Source: Aeromicrobium sp.
Lineage (GTDB): Bacteria; Actinomycetota; Coriobacteriia; Anaerosomatales; Anaerosomataceae
Assembly: GCA_015351705.1 (NCBI GenBank)
Contig: JADIIM010000042.1
Coordinates: 1 to 52,660, forward strand
Direction: 5' to 3'
DNA: 52,660 nt
Positions 1 through 8,549 of this stretch are shown one piece after another. A model generated the notes under the pieces. The model saw only the letters and a program-made list of their open reading frames with translations. It had not been told where the DNA came from and searched no databases. The stretch's first letter is position 1. Each line of letters begins with the position of its first letter. Both the position numbers and the translations under genes were made by a program.

Positions 1-667
1 CGAGAACGGTCGCCGCGCGGGCCACGAGCATGCCCGAGTTCCACAGGTAGCCGCCCTCGGCGACGAAACGCCCGGCGGTCTCGCGGTCGGGCTTCTCGAT
101 GAACGCGGCCACGTCGTGGCCCGTCGTGTCGCCCTCGACGGCGCCGGGGATCGCGTCTCCCATGCGGATGTAACCGTAGCCGGTCTCCAGACGCGTGGGC
201 GCGAGGCCGAGCGTCACGAGTCGTCCCGCCTCGGCAAGGCCGATCGCCACGCGCAGCGTGCGCTCCCAGCGCTCGCCGTCCTCGAGCAGATGGTCCGAAG
301 GCAGCACGACCATGATCGCGTCGGGGTCGCGCGAGGCGAGGTACGCCGCAGCGAGCGCGATGGCGGGCGCGGTGTTGCGCGGCGTGGGCTCGGCGAGGTA
401 GTCGATCGCGCAGCCCTTGAGCGCGGACTGTGACTTGAGGTGGTTCTTGAGCTCGTCGCGCAGGCGCTCGTTGGTGAGCACGTGCACGCCGCCGTCCTCG
501 GTCAGGCCGGAGACGCGCTGGACCGCCTGGGTGATCAGGCTCACGCCACCGAAGATGCTCACGAACTGCTTGGGCGACAGCTCGCGCGACAGCGGCCAGA
601 AGCGCGTGCCGCTTCCGCCGGCGAGGACCACCGCGTGCAGATGGGGGATGCGGGCTGACTCGGTCAC
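1..667 (-). CDS. manC: Mannose-1-phosphate guanylyltransferase, 3' part cut by window edge
   Basis: Makes GDP-mannose from mannose-1-phosphate and GTP in the cytoplasm, for mannose-containing glycans. Reading leftward from a GTG at 667, the first 222 codons are present and the C-terminus lies outside the window. The nucleotidyltransferase signature AGGSGTRFWPLSRE is near residues 16-29, followed by the SPKQF block, EPTPRNTAPAIALAA, LPSDH, the ETGYGYI segment and FIEKPD, all in the order usual for ManC. A GGAGGT sits just upstream of the GTG. It is divergent from the phosphohexomutase at 825, whose mannose-1-phosphate product it could use. Identification is secure; the exact nucleotide-sugar specificity is by family. 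Confidence 0.93.
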   Translation of the reverse strand, partial: MTESARIPHLHAVVLAGGSGTRFWPLSRELSPKQFVSIFGGVSLITQAVQRVSGLTEDGGVHVLTNERLRDELKNHLKSQSALKGCAIDYLAEPTPRNTAPAIALAAAYLASRDPDAIMVVLPSDHLLEDGERWERTLRVAIGLAEAGRLVTLGLAPTRLETGYGYIRMGDAIPGAVEGDTTGHDVAAFIEKPDRETAGRFVAEGGYLWNSGMLVARAATVL

Positions 668-824
668 GGGACCTCCGGTCGCGTCGTGTGCGGGGAATGC
701 GAGTATACCGCGCCCTCGAATGCGGGAGCAGGCGGAGGCGCGCCCGCGATTGGGCAAAGCGGGGCCCGATGCGAGACAATGGCCCTACCGCTTGAGGCAC
801 TAGAGCGCGACGCGAGGAGGAGCT
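668..824. promoter_or_regulatory. Divergent intergenic region between manC and the phosphohexomutase
   Basis: This 157-bp gap separates two divergent genes and should carry both promoters. On the minus strand a good -10 hexamer, TATACT, lies at 707-702, about 35 bp ahead of the manC start, but there is no clear -35 at 17 bp. On the plus strand GACAAT (775-780) with TTGGGC (750-755) is a weak pair with a long 19-bp spacer. The strong AGGAGG before 825 is the ribosome binding site of the plus-strand gene. Confidence 0.35.
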
Positions 825-2228
825 ATGAGCACCGCGATCCGATTCGGGACCGACGGTTGGCGCGCCGTGATCGGCGCCGACTTCACCTACGACAACGTGC
901 GGCGTGTGGCCGAGGCCGCGGGGCGTGTGTTCGCGGCCGGGCAGCCCGGTGGTCTCGTCCTCGTGGGCTACGATACGCGCTTCGAGGCGGGCAGCTTCGC
1001 CGCTGCGGTGGCCGAGGTGCTGGCGGCTGCGGGCCTGCGTGTGCGGCTCTCGGACAGCTACCTGCCCACGCCCGCGCTCTGCTGGGCGGTCGCGCACGAG
1101 CCGGAAGCGATCGCCGGCGTGATGCTCACCGCAAGTCACAACCCCGCGCCGTACCTCGGCTTCAAGCTCCGGATGGCCGACGGCGGCGCAAGCCCGGTCG
1201 CGTTCACGAACCGCGTGGAGGCCGCACTGGCGACCACACCGCCCGGGCGCGACCCGGAGGCCGCCGCGCGCGTGGAGACCGTGGACCTCATGGGGCCGTA
1301 TCTCGAAGCGCTGCGCGCGTTCGTTGACGCCGAGGCGATCGAGAAGGCGGGCCTGCGCGTGGTGGTCGACTCGCTGTACGGCGCCGGTCAGGGCTATCTC
1401 GCCGAGACGCTCCGCACCTTCGGCGTGGAGGTCACCGAGCTTCACGCCGAGCGCAACCCCGGCTTCGGCGGACTGCACCCCGAGCCGATCCCGCCGCACA
1501 CCGCCGCGGCGCAGGACCACGTCCGCGAGCATGGCCTCGACGCCGCGTTCGTCACCGACGGCGACGCGGACCGCATCGGCGCGGCCGACGGCAACGGCGT
1601 GTTCGTCAACCCGCATCGCATCATCGCGCTCCTGGCGCGACACCTCGTCGAGGACCGCGGCATGACCGGGCGCATCGTCAAGACGCTGTCCACGAGCGTG
1701 CTGGTCGATCGCATCGGCGCGCAGCTCGGCAGCGAGGTCACCACCACGCCGGTGGGCTTCAAGTGGATCTACGAGGAGATGCTCAAGGGCGACGTGCTCA
1801 TTGGCGGCGAGGAGAGCGGCGGGATCGGCATCCCGTCGCACGTGCGCGAGCGCGATGGTCTGCTCATGGCGCTCCTGCTCGCCGAGATGATGGGGCAGCG
1901 GAAGATGGGCCTGGCCGAGCTCGTGGAGGACCTGCTGGCGGTCACCGGCCCGATGGAGTACGGCCGTATCGACCTCACGCTCACGCAGGAGGCGATGGAC
2001 GCGTTCGTGGCCCGCATGCCCACCGTGGCGCCGGCGATGATCGGCGGCCTCGAGGTGCGCGAGGTGCTGCGCGACGATGGCATCAAGTTCCTGCTTCCCG
2101 ACGACGCATGGCTGCTGTTGCGCACCTCGGGCACCGAGCCGCTCGTGCGCGTGTACGCCGAGGCGCCCAACTTCGGCGTGGTCGACGAGCTTCTGGCGGC
2201 AGGGCGTTTGCTCGCAACGGAGTCCTGA
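825..2228 (+). CDS. Phosphohexomutase (phosphomannomutase/phosphoglucomutase family)
   Basis: Interconverts hexose-6-phosphate and hexose-1-phosphate; with manC next door, mannose-6-phosphate to mannose-1-phosphate is the likely use. The 467-residue protein has all four alpha-D-phosphohexomutase signatures: phosphoserine loop TASHNP (102-107, catalytic Ser104), metal-binding DGDADR (245-250), sugar-binding GGEESGG (about 327-333) and phosphate-binding RTSGTEP (433-439). The ATG follows an AGGAGG by a few bases. Length matches the family. Whether the substrate is mannose, glucose or glucosamine phosphate cannot be settled from motifs, so no symbol is given. Confidence 0.93.
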   Translation: MSTAIRFGTDGWRAVIGADFTYDNVRRVAEAAGRVFAAGQPGGLVLVGYDTRFEAGSFAAAVAEVLAAAGLRVRLSDSYLPTPALCWAVAHEPEAIAGVMLTASHNPAPYLGFKLRMADGGASPVAFTNRVEAALATTPPGRDPEAAARVETVDLMGPYLEALRAFVDAEAIEKAGLRVVVDSLYGAGQGYLAETLRTFGVEVTELHAERNPGFGGLHPEPIPPHTAAAQDHVREHGLDAAFVTDGDADRIGAADGNGVFVNPHRIIALLARHLVEDRGMTGRIVKTLSTSVLVDRIGAQLGSEVTTTPVGFKWIYEEMLKGDVLIGGEESGGIGIPSHVRERDGLLMALLLAEMMGQRKMGLAELVEDLLAVTGPMEYGRIDLTLTQEAMDAFVARMPTVAPAMIGGLEVREVLRDDGIKFLLPDDAWLLLRTSGTEPLVRVYAEAPNFGVVDELLAAGRLLATES

Positions 2229-2262
2229 TGACGTCCGCTCACACCGGAAGGTCGCCCGCCTG

Positions 2263-3417
2263 ATGCGCGTGACCATGCTCAACAAGTACTACCCGCCGCA
2301 TCTCGGAGGCATCGAGTACCACATGCGCGACCTCGCTACGGCGCTGGCAGCGCGCGGCCACGACGTGCGCGCGATCGTGTCGAACGAGGCCTCCTCCGAG
2401 GTCACCGAGACACTCGACGGCGTTCGGGTCACGCGCCTTTCGCGCGCGTTCGCCTACGCCTCCACACCGGTCGCCGGCGCGATGGCGCGTGCGGTGGCGC
2501 AGGCGGCCGAAGAGACCGATGTCTTCCATCTGCACTTCCCGTATCCGTGGGGCGAGGTGTCGTGGCTCGCGTCCCGGGCGGGCGGGCGCGCGCTCGGTCG
2601 GGTCCCCACGGTGCTCACCTACCATAGCGACATCGTGCGCCAGAAGGTCCTCGGCACGGCCTACGCACCACTGCTTCGACGCCTGCTCGAGCGCGTGGAC
2701 CTCGTCATCGCGTCATCGCCGAACATGGTCGAGCACAGCGAGCACCTCGCGCGCGTGTCGGACAAGTGCCGCGTGGTGCCGTTCGGCATCCACGTGGAGC
2801 GGTTCGCCGCCACGCCCGAGCGCGTGGCCCGCGCCCGTGAGCTCCGCTCCGGCCAGGCGCCGTCGGGCGGCGACCGGCCGGTGGTGCTCTTCGTCGGCCG
2901 GCTCATCTACTACAAGGGCGCCGACGTGCTCGTGCGCGCGATGGCCGAGGTGGACGCGGACCTGGTCATGATCGGTACCGGGCCGCTGCGTCCCGAACTC
3001 GACGGTCTGGTGGCATCGCTCGGCATGCACGAGCGTGTGCGGTTCGTCGAGCCGGTGGGCGACGACGACCTCGCCGCCTGGTACCACGCCGCCGACGTCT
3101 TCTGTCTGCCGAGTGTGGCGCGTTCCGAGGCGTTCGGGCTCGTGCAGCTCGAGGCCCACTCGGCGGGCACACCGGTCGTCTCCACCACGCTCACCACGGG
3201 AGTACCGTACGTCAACCAGCACGGTGTGACCGGGCTGACCGTCCCGCCCGGCGACGTGTCCGCACTCGCCCGGGCGCTGCACGAGTTGGTGTCCGACGCG
3301 ACGCTGCGGGAGACGCTCGGCCGTCAGGCCGCCGAGCGCGCGGCGGCGGACTTCACGATCGACCGTATGGTCGAGCGCACGCTCAGGGTCTACGATGAGG
3401 CGCGAGGTGAGGCCTGA
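2263..3417 (+). CDS. GT4-family glycosyltransferase
   Basis: Retaining GT-B glycosyltransferase, probably adding a sugar from a nucleotide donor to a lipid-linked or surface glycan at the inner face of the membrane. The 384-residue protein starts MRVTMLNKYYPPHLGGIE, the usual N-terminal GT4 acceptor-domain opening with a Gly-Gly loop. The C-terminal half has VLFVGRLIYYKG, IGTGPLRPEL and the donor-site E-x7-E block EAFGLVQLE (Glu289 and Glu297). The ATG at 2263 was chosen because the family N-terminus begins there; upstream codons read through the end of the preceding gene. It sits in the polysaccharide cluster between the mutase and the priming sugar transferase. Confidence 0.9.
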   Translation: MRVTMLNKYYPPHLGGIEYHMRDLATALAARGHDVRAIVSNEASSEVTETLDGVRVTRLSRAFAYASTPVAGAMARAVAQAAEETDVFHLHFPYPWGEVSWLASRAGGRALGRVPTVLTYHSDIVRQKVLGTAYAPLLRRLLERVDLVIASSPNMVEHSEHLARVSDKCRVVPFGIHVERFAATPERVARARELRSGQAPSGGDRPVVLFVGRLIYYKGADVLVRAMAEVDADLVMIGTGPLRPELDGLVASLGMHERVRFVEPVGDDDLAAWYHAADVFCLPSVARSEAFGLVQLEAHSAGTPVVSTTLTTGVPYVNQHGVTGLTVPPGDVSALARALHELVSDATLRETLGRQAAERAAADFTIDRMVERTLRVYDEARGEA

Positions 3418-3418
3418 G

Positions 3419-4777
3419 ATGCCCCGAAGCCGGTTCGTGGTCCTGTCGGTCCTGCTTGACGCGATCGTCGTCAACGCGAGCATCGTCGCGGCGTTCTTCA
3501 TCCGTTTCGGCGGCGAGTTGCCGGCGTTCAACTTCGGCGCGTACGCCGCGATGTGGCCGCTGATCACCGCGGTCTACCTCGGCGCGGGGTACGTGTTCGG
3601 GCTGTACGAACCCGAGCGCACGGAGAACCCTTGGGAGATCGCACGGGCGTCGTTCCAGGCCGTCACCCTCGGTACGGTGCTCACGGCCGCCGTCGCGTTC
3701 TTCGCAGGACCGCGGTTCTTCAGCTTCTCCCGTCTTGTCATCCTCATTGCCTGGGCCGCGCAGCTCGCGCTGTTCGTCGGGTGGCGCTTCACGCTGATGC
3801 GCTTGACCCCCATCCGCTGGCCGGAGCAGCGCATCCTGATCGTCGGTACCGGCGAGGTCGCCCGGGAGCTCGCCGAGGAGCTCGAGCAGCGCGCGTCGTG
3901 GGGCTACCGGGTCGTCGGTTTCGTGCGCGGCGCCGATAGCACGGCAGCTGACGATGCGGTACCCGTGCTCTGCGATGCGCACGACATCGCGCAGGTGATC
4001 GCGCGCGAGCGCGTGGACCGCGTGATCGTGGCAAGCCCGCTGGCGCTGCGTGAGGTCATCGAGGAGATGGCGCTCGCCAACGAGTCGGACGTGCGCCTCG
4101 AGGTCATCCCCGAGCTCTACGAGATCTTCATCGGCACGGTGGACAGCACGGTCTCCGACATCCCGCTCATGGAGCTGACGCGCCCCGCCACGCCTGCCTG
4201 GTCCACCGGCGTCAAGCGTCTCCTGGACGTCGGGTTCTCGCTGCTCCTGATCGCGCTGCTTTCGCCGGTGCTCGTGCTTGCCACGCTCGCCGTGCTCCTC
4301 ACCATGGGCTGGCCCATCATCTACACCCAGGAGCGCACCGGGCGGGACCTCGCCCCGTTCCGCGTCTACAAGTTCCGCACGATGGTGCGTGACGCCGAGT
4401 CGCGCTCAGGCCCGGTGCTCGCCGGCGAGGACGACCCGCGGATCACTCCCGTCGGCCGGTTCCTGCGCCGCTATCGCATCGACGAGCTCCCGCAGTTGGC
4501 CAACATCCTGCTCGGCCACATGAGCTTCGTGGGGCCCCGGCCGGAGCGCCCGTACTTCGTCGAGCGGTATCTGGCCGAGATCCCCGGCTACCGGGAGCGC
4601 TTCCGGGTGAAGCCCGGGGCCACCGGGCTCGCGCAGGTGAGCGGCGGGTACGCCACCACGCCCGAGCGCAAGCTGAAGTTCGACCTCATCTACATGTATC
4701 ATCAGACGTTACTCATGGACCTGCAGATACTCGTTGAGACCGTGCGCGTGGTGCTCACCGGCCGCGGCGCGCGATAG
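3419..4777 (+). CDS. Polyprenyl-phosphate sugar-1-phosphate transferase (WbaP/WcaJ-like, priming enzyme)
   Basis: Predicted to start exopolysaccharide repeat-unit synthesis by moving a sugar-1-phosphate onto undecaprenyl phosphate. The 452-residue protein has about four N-terminal membrane helices (residues 1-130), a nucleotide-binding-like middle domain (ILIVGTGEVARELAEEL), a re-entrant hydrophobic segment near 265-295 and the C-terminal sugar-transferase catalytic domain with YKFRTM, RRYRIDELPQLANIL and SFVGPRPERP. The start at 3419 has GAGGTGA 8 bp upstream; an in-frame ATG at 3395 would overlap the upstream gene and lacks a good site. It fits the polysaccharide operon running from 825 to 7141. 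Confidence 0.92.
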   Translation: MPRSRFVVLSVLLDAIVVNASIVAAFFIRFGGELPAFNFGAYAAMWPLITAVYLGAGYVFGLYEPERTENPWEIARASFQAVTLGTVLTAAVAFFAGPRFFSFSRLVILIAWAAQLALFVGWRFTLMRLTPIRWPEQRILIVGTGEVARELAEELEQRASWGYRVVGFVRGADSTAADDAVPVLCDAHDIAQVIARERVDRVIVASPLALREVIEEMALANESDVRLEVIPELYEIFIGTVDSTVSDIPLMELTRPATPAWSTGVKRLLDVGFSLLLIALLSPVLVLATLAVLLTMGWPIIYTQERTGRDLAPFRVYKFRTMVRDAESRSGPVLAGEDDPRITPVGRFLRRYRIDELPQLANILLGHMSFVGPRPERPYFVERYLAEIPGYRERFRVKPGATGLAQVSGGYATTPERKLKFDLIYMYHQTLLMDLQILVETVRVVLTGRGAR

Positions 4778-4786
4778 GAGTCCCCA

Positions 4787-7141
4787 GTGGCCAAGAAGCG
4801 CAAGAGTCCGGCGCCCGCTCCCGCTCCAGCGCCGCGCATGGACGTCTTCGACCGCGTCGCGTGGACGTGCCTGCACGTGCTCGTCGTGCTGGTGCCGCTC
4901 GCGATGTCGAACCTCGGCCCGTTCAACTCGGGCGGACTGCCTTTCACGTTCGACCAGTTCGACATCGTCAAGGTCTTCTCACAGCGCGCGATCATGATCG
5001 TGGCGCTCTCGGCATGGGCGATCGGCATGCTCGTGCGCGGGGGCAAGGTGCGCTTCACGCGTGTCGAGTGGGTAGTGCTCGCGTTCCTTGCGTGGGTGCT
5101 GCTCACCTCGGTGCTGTCGGTCCATCCGCCCACGGCGGTCTTCGGCAAGTACCGGCGCTTCGAGGGTCTGCTCTCGTTCGTGACGTACGCGTCGGTGTTC
5201 TTCGTGGCGCTGCAGTACGCCGACCGTCCGTCGCGCATCCGCTCGCTCGCGCGGACGCTGGCGATCGGCGGCTTCCTCGTCGCGTTCTACGGGATGCTCC
5301 AGGTCATCGGCACTGTGGGCCTCGATCTCGCGCGGGTGCTGCGCCCGCTGGTTCTCATCGGGGGCCTCGGCGCGACCGGAGCGCTCGTCACGCTCGCACT
5401 CACACGCTTCCACTCAGACGCGGAGGCTCGCACGGCCCTCATCGTCGGTGCGGTCATCGCGTTCATCGGCAGCGTGACGCTCTTCGCAGGATTGGGCGAG
5501 CACATCACCTGGGCGGTCGCGCGCGGGATGACCGAGGTGCCGCTCGACCCGGTGCGCTGGGGCACGTTGCCGTTCGAGACGAACCGCGCGTTCTCCACCT
5601 TTGGCAATCCCGACCTGCTCGGCGGGTACCTCATCTTCCCGTGGGCCGTGACCATCGCGCTCGCGCTGTCCGAGCGCCACCGCCTGTGGCGCGGCATCTA
5701 CTGGTCGTTCACCGTCCTGAACGCCTTCGTCGGCATCACGTCGTACGTGCGAGGCGCGTGGATCGGTGCGACCGTCTCCCTCATCATCTTCGTGGTGGCC
5801 TACCTGCGCGCACGGTCGGGAAGCGACATGCGCCTCACCACGCTGGACCGCTGGTTCATCGGCGGCGCCGCGGCTGTCGGCGGTGCGGCGATGGTGATCA
5901 GCTCGCTTCGGCCCGATTCGGTGCGCAACGTGCTCACCCGTGTCATCTCGATCTTCCAGTTCGATCAGGGCAGCGCTCTCACGCGCTTCCAGATCTGGGA
6001 GGCGGCGCGTGCGGCCATCGCCGAGAGTCCCATCGTCGGCTGGGGCCCGGACACGTTCCGCCTGCTCTTCCCGGTGTTCAAGCCCGCCGAGTACGTGGAG
6101 GCCGCCGGGTACCTGTCGGTCGCAGACAACGTGCACAACTACCCGCTGCAGCTCGCCACCGGCATCGGGATCCCCGGGGCGCTGCTGCTCTACGGGCTGA
6201 TCGCGTACGCACTCATCTCCTCGGCCTCCGACGTACTCCCCCGTGGCAAGGGCGTCGAGCGATTGCTGCTGGCCGGATTCTGGGCGGCGGTGGTGGGTTA
6301 CGTGATCCACCTGCTGTTCGGGCTCTCGGTCACCGGCTCCACGATCTTCCTGTGGCTGTCGATGGGCGTGCTCTTGAGCCCGGGCGCGCGGGCGCACGAG
6401 TACGCGGCACCGGGTTGGCGCGCGCTGGCGATACCGGCCGTGACCGCGCTCGCGCTGGTGGCCTTCGTGCTGAACGTGCGGTTCATCTCGGCCGACAACC
6501 ACTACCTGAAGGGCCGCGTGCTCACCCAGGGCCGGGAGGCGGTCTTCGAGCTGGAGCGCGCCATCGCGCTCAACCCGTACAACGACATGTACCGGCTCGA
6601 GCTCGGCTCGTCATGGCAGCGGTTGTTCCAGGCCGCCGCCGAGCAGTACGACGAGACCGGCGACGAGCAGTGGCGCAGCGACGCGCTCGGCTATCTTGCG
6701 CAGGCCGAGGCCGCATACGCCGAGATGTTCGAGTTCGTGCCCGAGGAGTACGACACGTACGTCTTCGTCTCGAACATGTACAACCAGGCCGCGCTCTACC
6801 TCGATCCCGCGTTTTACGAGCAGGCTCTCGACGCGGCCGAGCGCGGCATCGCTGTCCAGAAGTACGGTCCGGCGGTGCGCGTCCAGCATGCGGTGGCGCT
6901 CGCCGGAGTCGGCAGGATCGACGAGGCTCTGACCGAGCTCGAGTTCGCCACCTCGCTCGACAGCCGCTACGTCGAGGCGTGGCTCATACTCGGCGACACG
7001 TACGCGCGTGTCGGCCGGATCGACGACGCCCGCGCCGCGTTCGAGCACGTGCTGCGTCGCTCACCCGATAATCCGGATGCGCTCGGGGCGCTTCAGGCCC
7101 TCGAGTCGGGCTCATCGACGGCCACGACACCCGCGCCCTGA
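4787..7141 (+). CDS. O-antigen ligase/polymerase (Wzy_C) family membrane protein with C-terminal TPR repeats
   Basis: Multi-spanning membrane protein of 784 residues with a GTG start preceded by TAGGAG. Roughly twelve hydrophobic helices occupy residues 30-550. The central part has the Wzy_C features: GNPDLLGGYLIFPW, YVRGAWIGA and the WGPDTFR...HNYPLQLATGIGIPG block. The C-terminal 220 residues contain TPR-like helices (LNPYNDMYRLELGSSWQ; VEAWLILGDTYARVGRIDDA). Such ligase-TPR proteins polymerise or transfer lipid-linked polysaccharide, or glycosylate proteins, on the outer face of the membrane. Linkage and acceptor are unknown. It is the last gene of the polysaccharide run, 15 bp ahead of rex. 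Confidence 0.85.
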   Translation: MAKKRKSPAPAPAPAPRMDVFDRVAWTCLHVLVVLVPLAMSNLGPFNSGGLPFTFDQFDIVKVFSQRAIMIVALSAWAIGMLVRGGKVRFTRVEWVVLAFLAWVLLTSVLSVHPPTAVFGKYRRFEGLLSFVTYASVFFVALQYADRPSRIRSLARTLAIGGFLVAFYGMLQVIGTVGLDLARVLRPLVLIGGLGATGALVTLALTRFHSDAEARTALIVGAVIAFIGSVTLFAGLGEHITWAVARGMTEVPLDPVRWGTLPFETNRAFSTFGNPDLLGGYLIFPWAVTIALALSERHRLWRGIYWSFTVLNAFVGITSYVRGAWIGATVSLIIFVVAYLRARSGSDMRLTTLDRWFIGGAAAVGGAAMVISSLRPDSVRNVLTRVISIFQFDQGSALTRFQIWEAARAAIAESPIVGWGPDTFRLLFPVFKPAEYVEAAGYLSVADNVHNYPLQLATGIGIPGALLLYGLIAYALISSASDVLPRGKGVERLLLAGFWAAVVGYVIHLLFGLSVTGSTIFLWLSMGVLLSPGARAHEYAAPGWRALAIPAVTALALVAFVLNVRFISADNHYLKGRVLTQGREAVFELERAIALNPYNDMYRLELGSSWQRLFQAAAEQYDETGDEQWRSDALGYLAQAEAAYAEMFEFVPEEYDTYVFVSNMYNQAALYLDPAFYEQALDAAERGIAVQKYGPAVRVQHAVALAGVGRIDEALTELEFATSLDSRYVEAWLILGDTYARVGRIDDARAAFEHVLRRSPDNPDALGALQALESGSSTATTPAP

Positions 7142-7156
7142 TCTCGAAAGAGAGGC

Positions 7157-7834
7157 ATGATGGAACGACAGAGCGTCCCGCAGACCACGATCCAGCGACT
7201 GCCCGCCTATCTCCGGTGTCTGTTGCAGGCGCAGGAGCAGCGCATGCCGGTCGTCAACTCGGTGGAGCTGGCCGAGATGTGCGGCACCAACGCCGCCCAG
7301 GTCCGGAAGGACCTCTCGTATCTCGGCGAACTCGGGACGCGCGGCATCGGATATGACGTGAAGGCGCTCATCGCGCACATCTCCAGCGTGCTCGGCATCA
7401 CCGAGCGGCGCCGGGCAGCGGTCATCGGATACGGCCGCTTCGGCGGCGCGCTGCTCGGCTACAGCGGGTTCGCCGAGCGCGGGTTCGAGATCGTCGCGGT
7501 CGTGGACGCCGACCCGGCCAAGGTGGGCACGCTCGTCCAGACGCCGTCCGGCGAGATCGCCGTGAGTGCGATCGACGACCTCGAGCGCGTGATGCAGGAA
7601 GCCGGCGTTGAGATCGCGATCCTCGCCACGCCCGCCAGCGTGACGCAGGGCATGGCCGACCGGCTCGTCGCAGCCGGGGTTCGTGCCATCCTGAACCTTG
7701 CGCCGGTCAGGCTCGTCGTCCCCGAGGGTATCGCCGTCCGACAGGTCTGTCTCTCCACCGATCTGCAGGTGCTCTCGTTCCACCTGGCACAGAACGCGCA
7801 GCACGGACCGCAAGGCGCCGACGAGCAGGAGTGA
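7157..7834 (+). CDS. rex: Redox-sensing transcriptional repressor Rex
   Basis: DNA-binding repressor that senses the NADH/NAD+ ratio; NADH releases it from operators in front of respiratory and fermentative genes. The 225-residue protein has the N-terminal winged helix (QRLPAYLRCLLQ; AAQVRKDLSYLGELG; GTRGIGYD) and a Rossmann domain with VIGYGRFGGALLG near residues 89-101, then VDADPAKVG and a C-terminal helix used in domain swapping. The start has AGAGAGG just upstream. It overlaps or nearly abuts the TPR and NHL genes leading into the cytochrome block, so local control of that block is a reasonable inference. A second, divergent Rex homologue lies at 20988. Confidence 0.95.
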   Translation: MMERQSVPQTTIQRLPAYLRCLLQAQEQRMPVVNSVELAEMCGTNAAQVRKDLSYLGELGTRGIGYDVKALIAHISSVLGITERRRAAVIGYGRFGGALLGYSGFAERGFEIVAVVDADPAKVGTLVQTPSGEIAVSAIDDLERVMQEAGVEIAILATPASVTQGMADRLVAAGVRAILNLAPVRLVVPEGIAVRQVCLSTDLQVLSFHLAQNAQHGPQGADEQE

Positions 7835-7836
7835 GG

Positions 7837-8523
7837 GTGGCAGACGAGGTTCCCATCACAGACGGCGGGCAGGCCGAGGTGTCCGAGCACGCTGAAGGGC
7901 TCGTGCCCGGATGGCTCGCGATCACCGTCCTGCTGCTGATGCTCGCGGTCGCCGCACTCGGCGGTTTCCTGGTTCGCGGGCTGCTCGTGAACGACCGTCC
8001 CGGTCCGCGCACTCCCTCCCAGTACGCGGTGGCCGAGTGGCAGCGGCAGGTCGACGCCGACCCCTCGGATCCTGACGCCCTCATCGGGCTTGGCTACGCG
8101 TTCCAGGAGGAGGGCAGGTACGAGGAGGCGCTCGCGGCCTACGCCGCCGCACTCGAGCTCGCACCGGGCAACACCGGAGCGCTCTACAACACCGGGATCG
8201 TCTACCTCGAACTCGGCCGAGGCGCGGAGGCCGAGGAGACGCTGTGGGACGTGCTCGAGGTCGCCCCTGACCACGTGCTCGCGGCCAAGGCCCTCGGCGA
8301 GTACTACACCGCCAAGGGGCAGTACAAGTCCGCACTCGTGGCCCTTGAGCCGGTCATCGAGGTGCGTCCCCAGTACGCGGACCTGCAGTATCTGGCAGGC
8401 AACGCGTGCGAGCAGCTCGGCATCACGGATACGGCCATCGAGTACTACCGCGGCGCGCTCACCTACCACCCCGACCACCTTGAGGCGCGTGAGGCGCTGG
8501 ACCGGTTGGGAGCGCAGGAGTGA
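7837..8523 (+). CDS. Membrane-anchored TPR protein
   Basis: Protein of 228 residues with a single N-terminal membrane helix (about 25-50, WLAITVLLLMLAVAALGG) and then three to four TPR units (DPDALIGLGYAFQEEGRYEEAL; NTGALYNTGIVYLELGRG; GQYKSALVALEPVI). The topology suggests an extracytoplasmic TPR domain like those of NrfG/CcmH-type helpers of cytochrome c assembly, though no specific family is recognised. GTG 7837 is preferred because AGGAG ends 5 bp before it; an in-frame GTG at 7831 would overlap that site. It is sandwiched between rex and the first NHL gene, with tight spacing that implies cotranscription. Confidence 0.75.
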   Translation: MADEVPITDGGQAEVSEHAEGLVPGWLAITVLLLMLAVAALGGFLVRGLLVNDRPGPRTPSQYAVAEWQRQVDADPSDPDALIGLGYAFQEEGRYEEALAAYAAALELAPGNTGALYNTGIVYLELGRGAEAEETLWDVLEVAPDHVLAAKALGEYYTAKGQYKSALVALEPVIEVRPQYADLQYLAGNACEQLGITDTAIEYYRGALTYHPDHLEAREALDRLGAQE

Positions 8524-8549
8524 GCGACGTCTCGACACAGGAGGGGGTC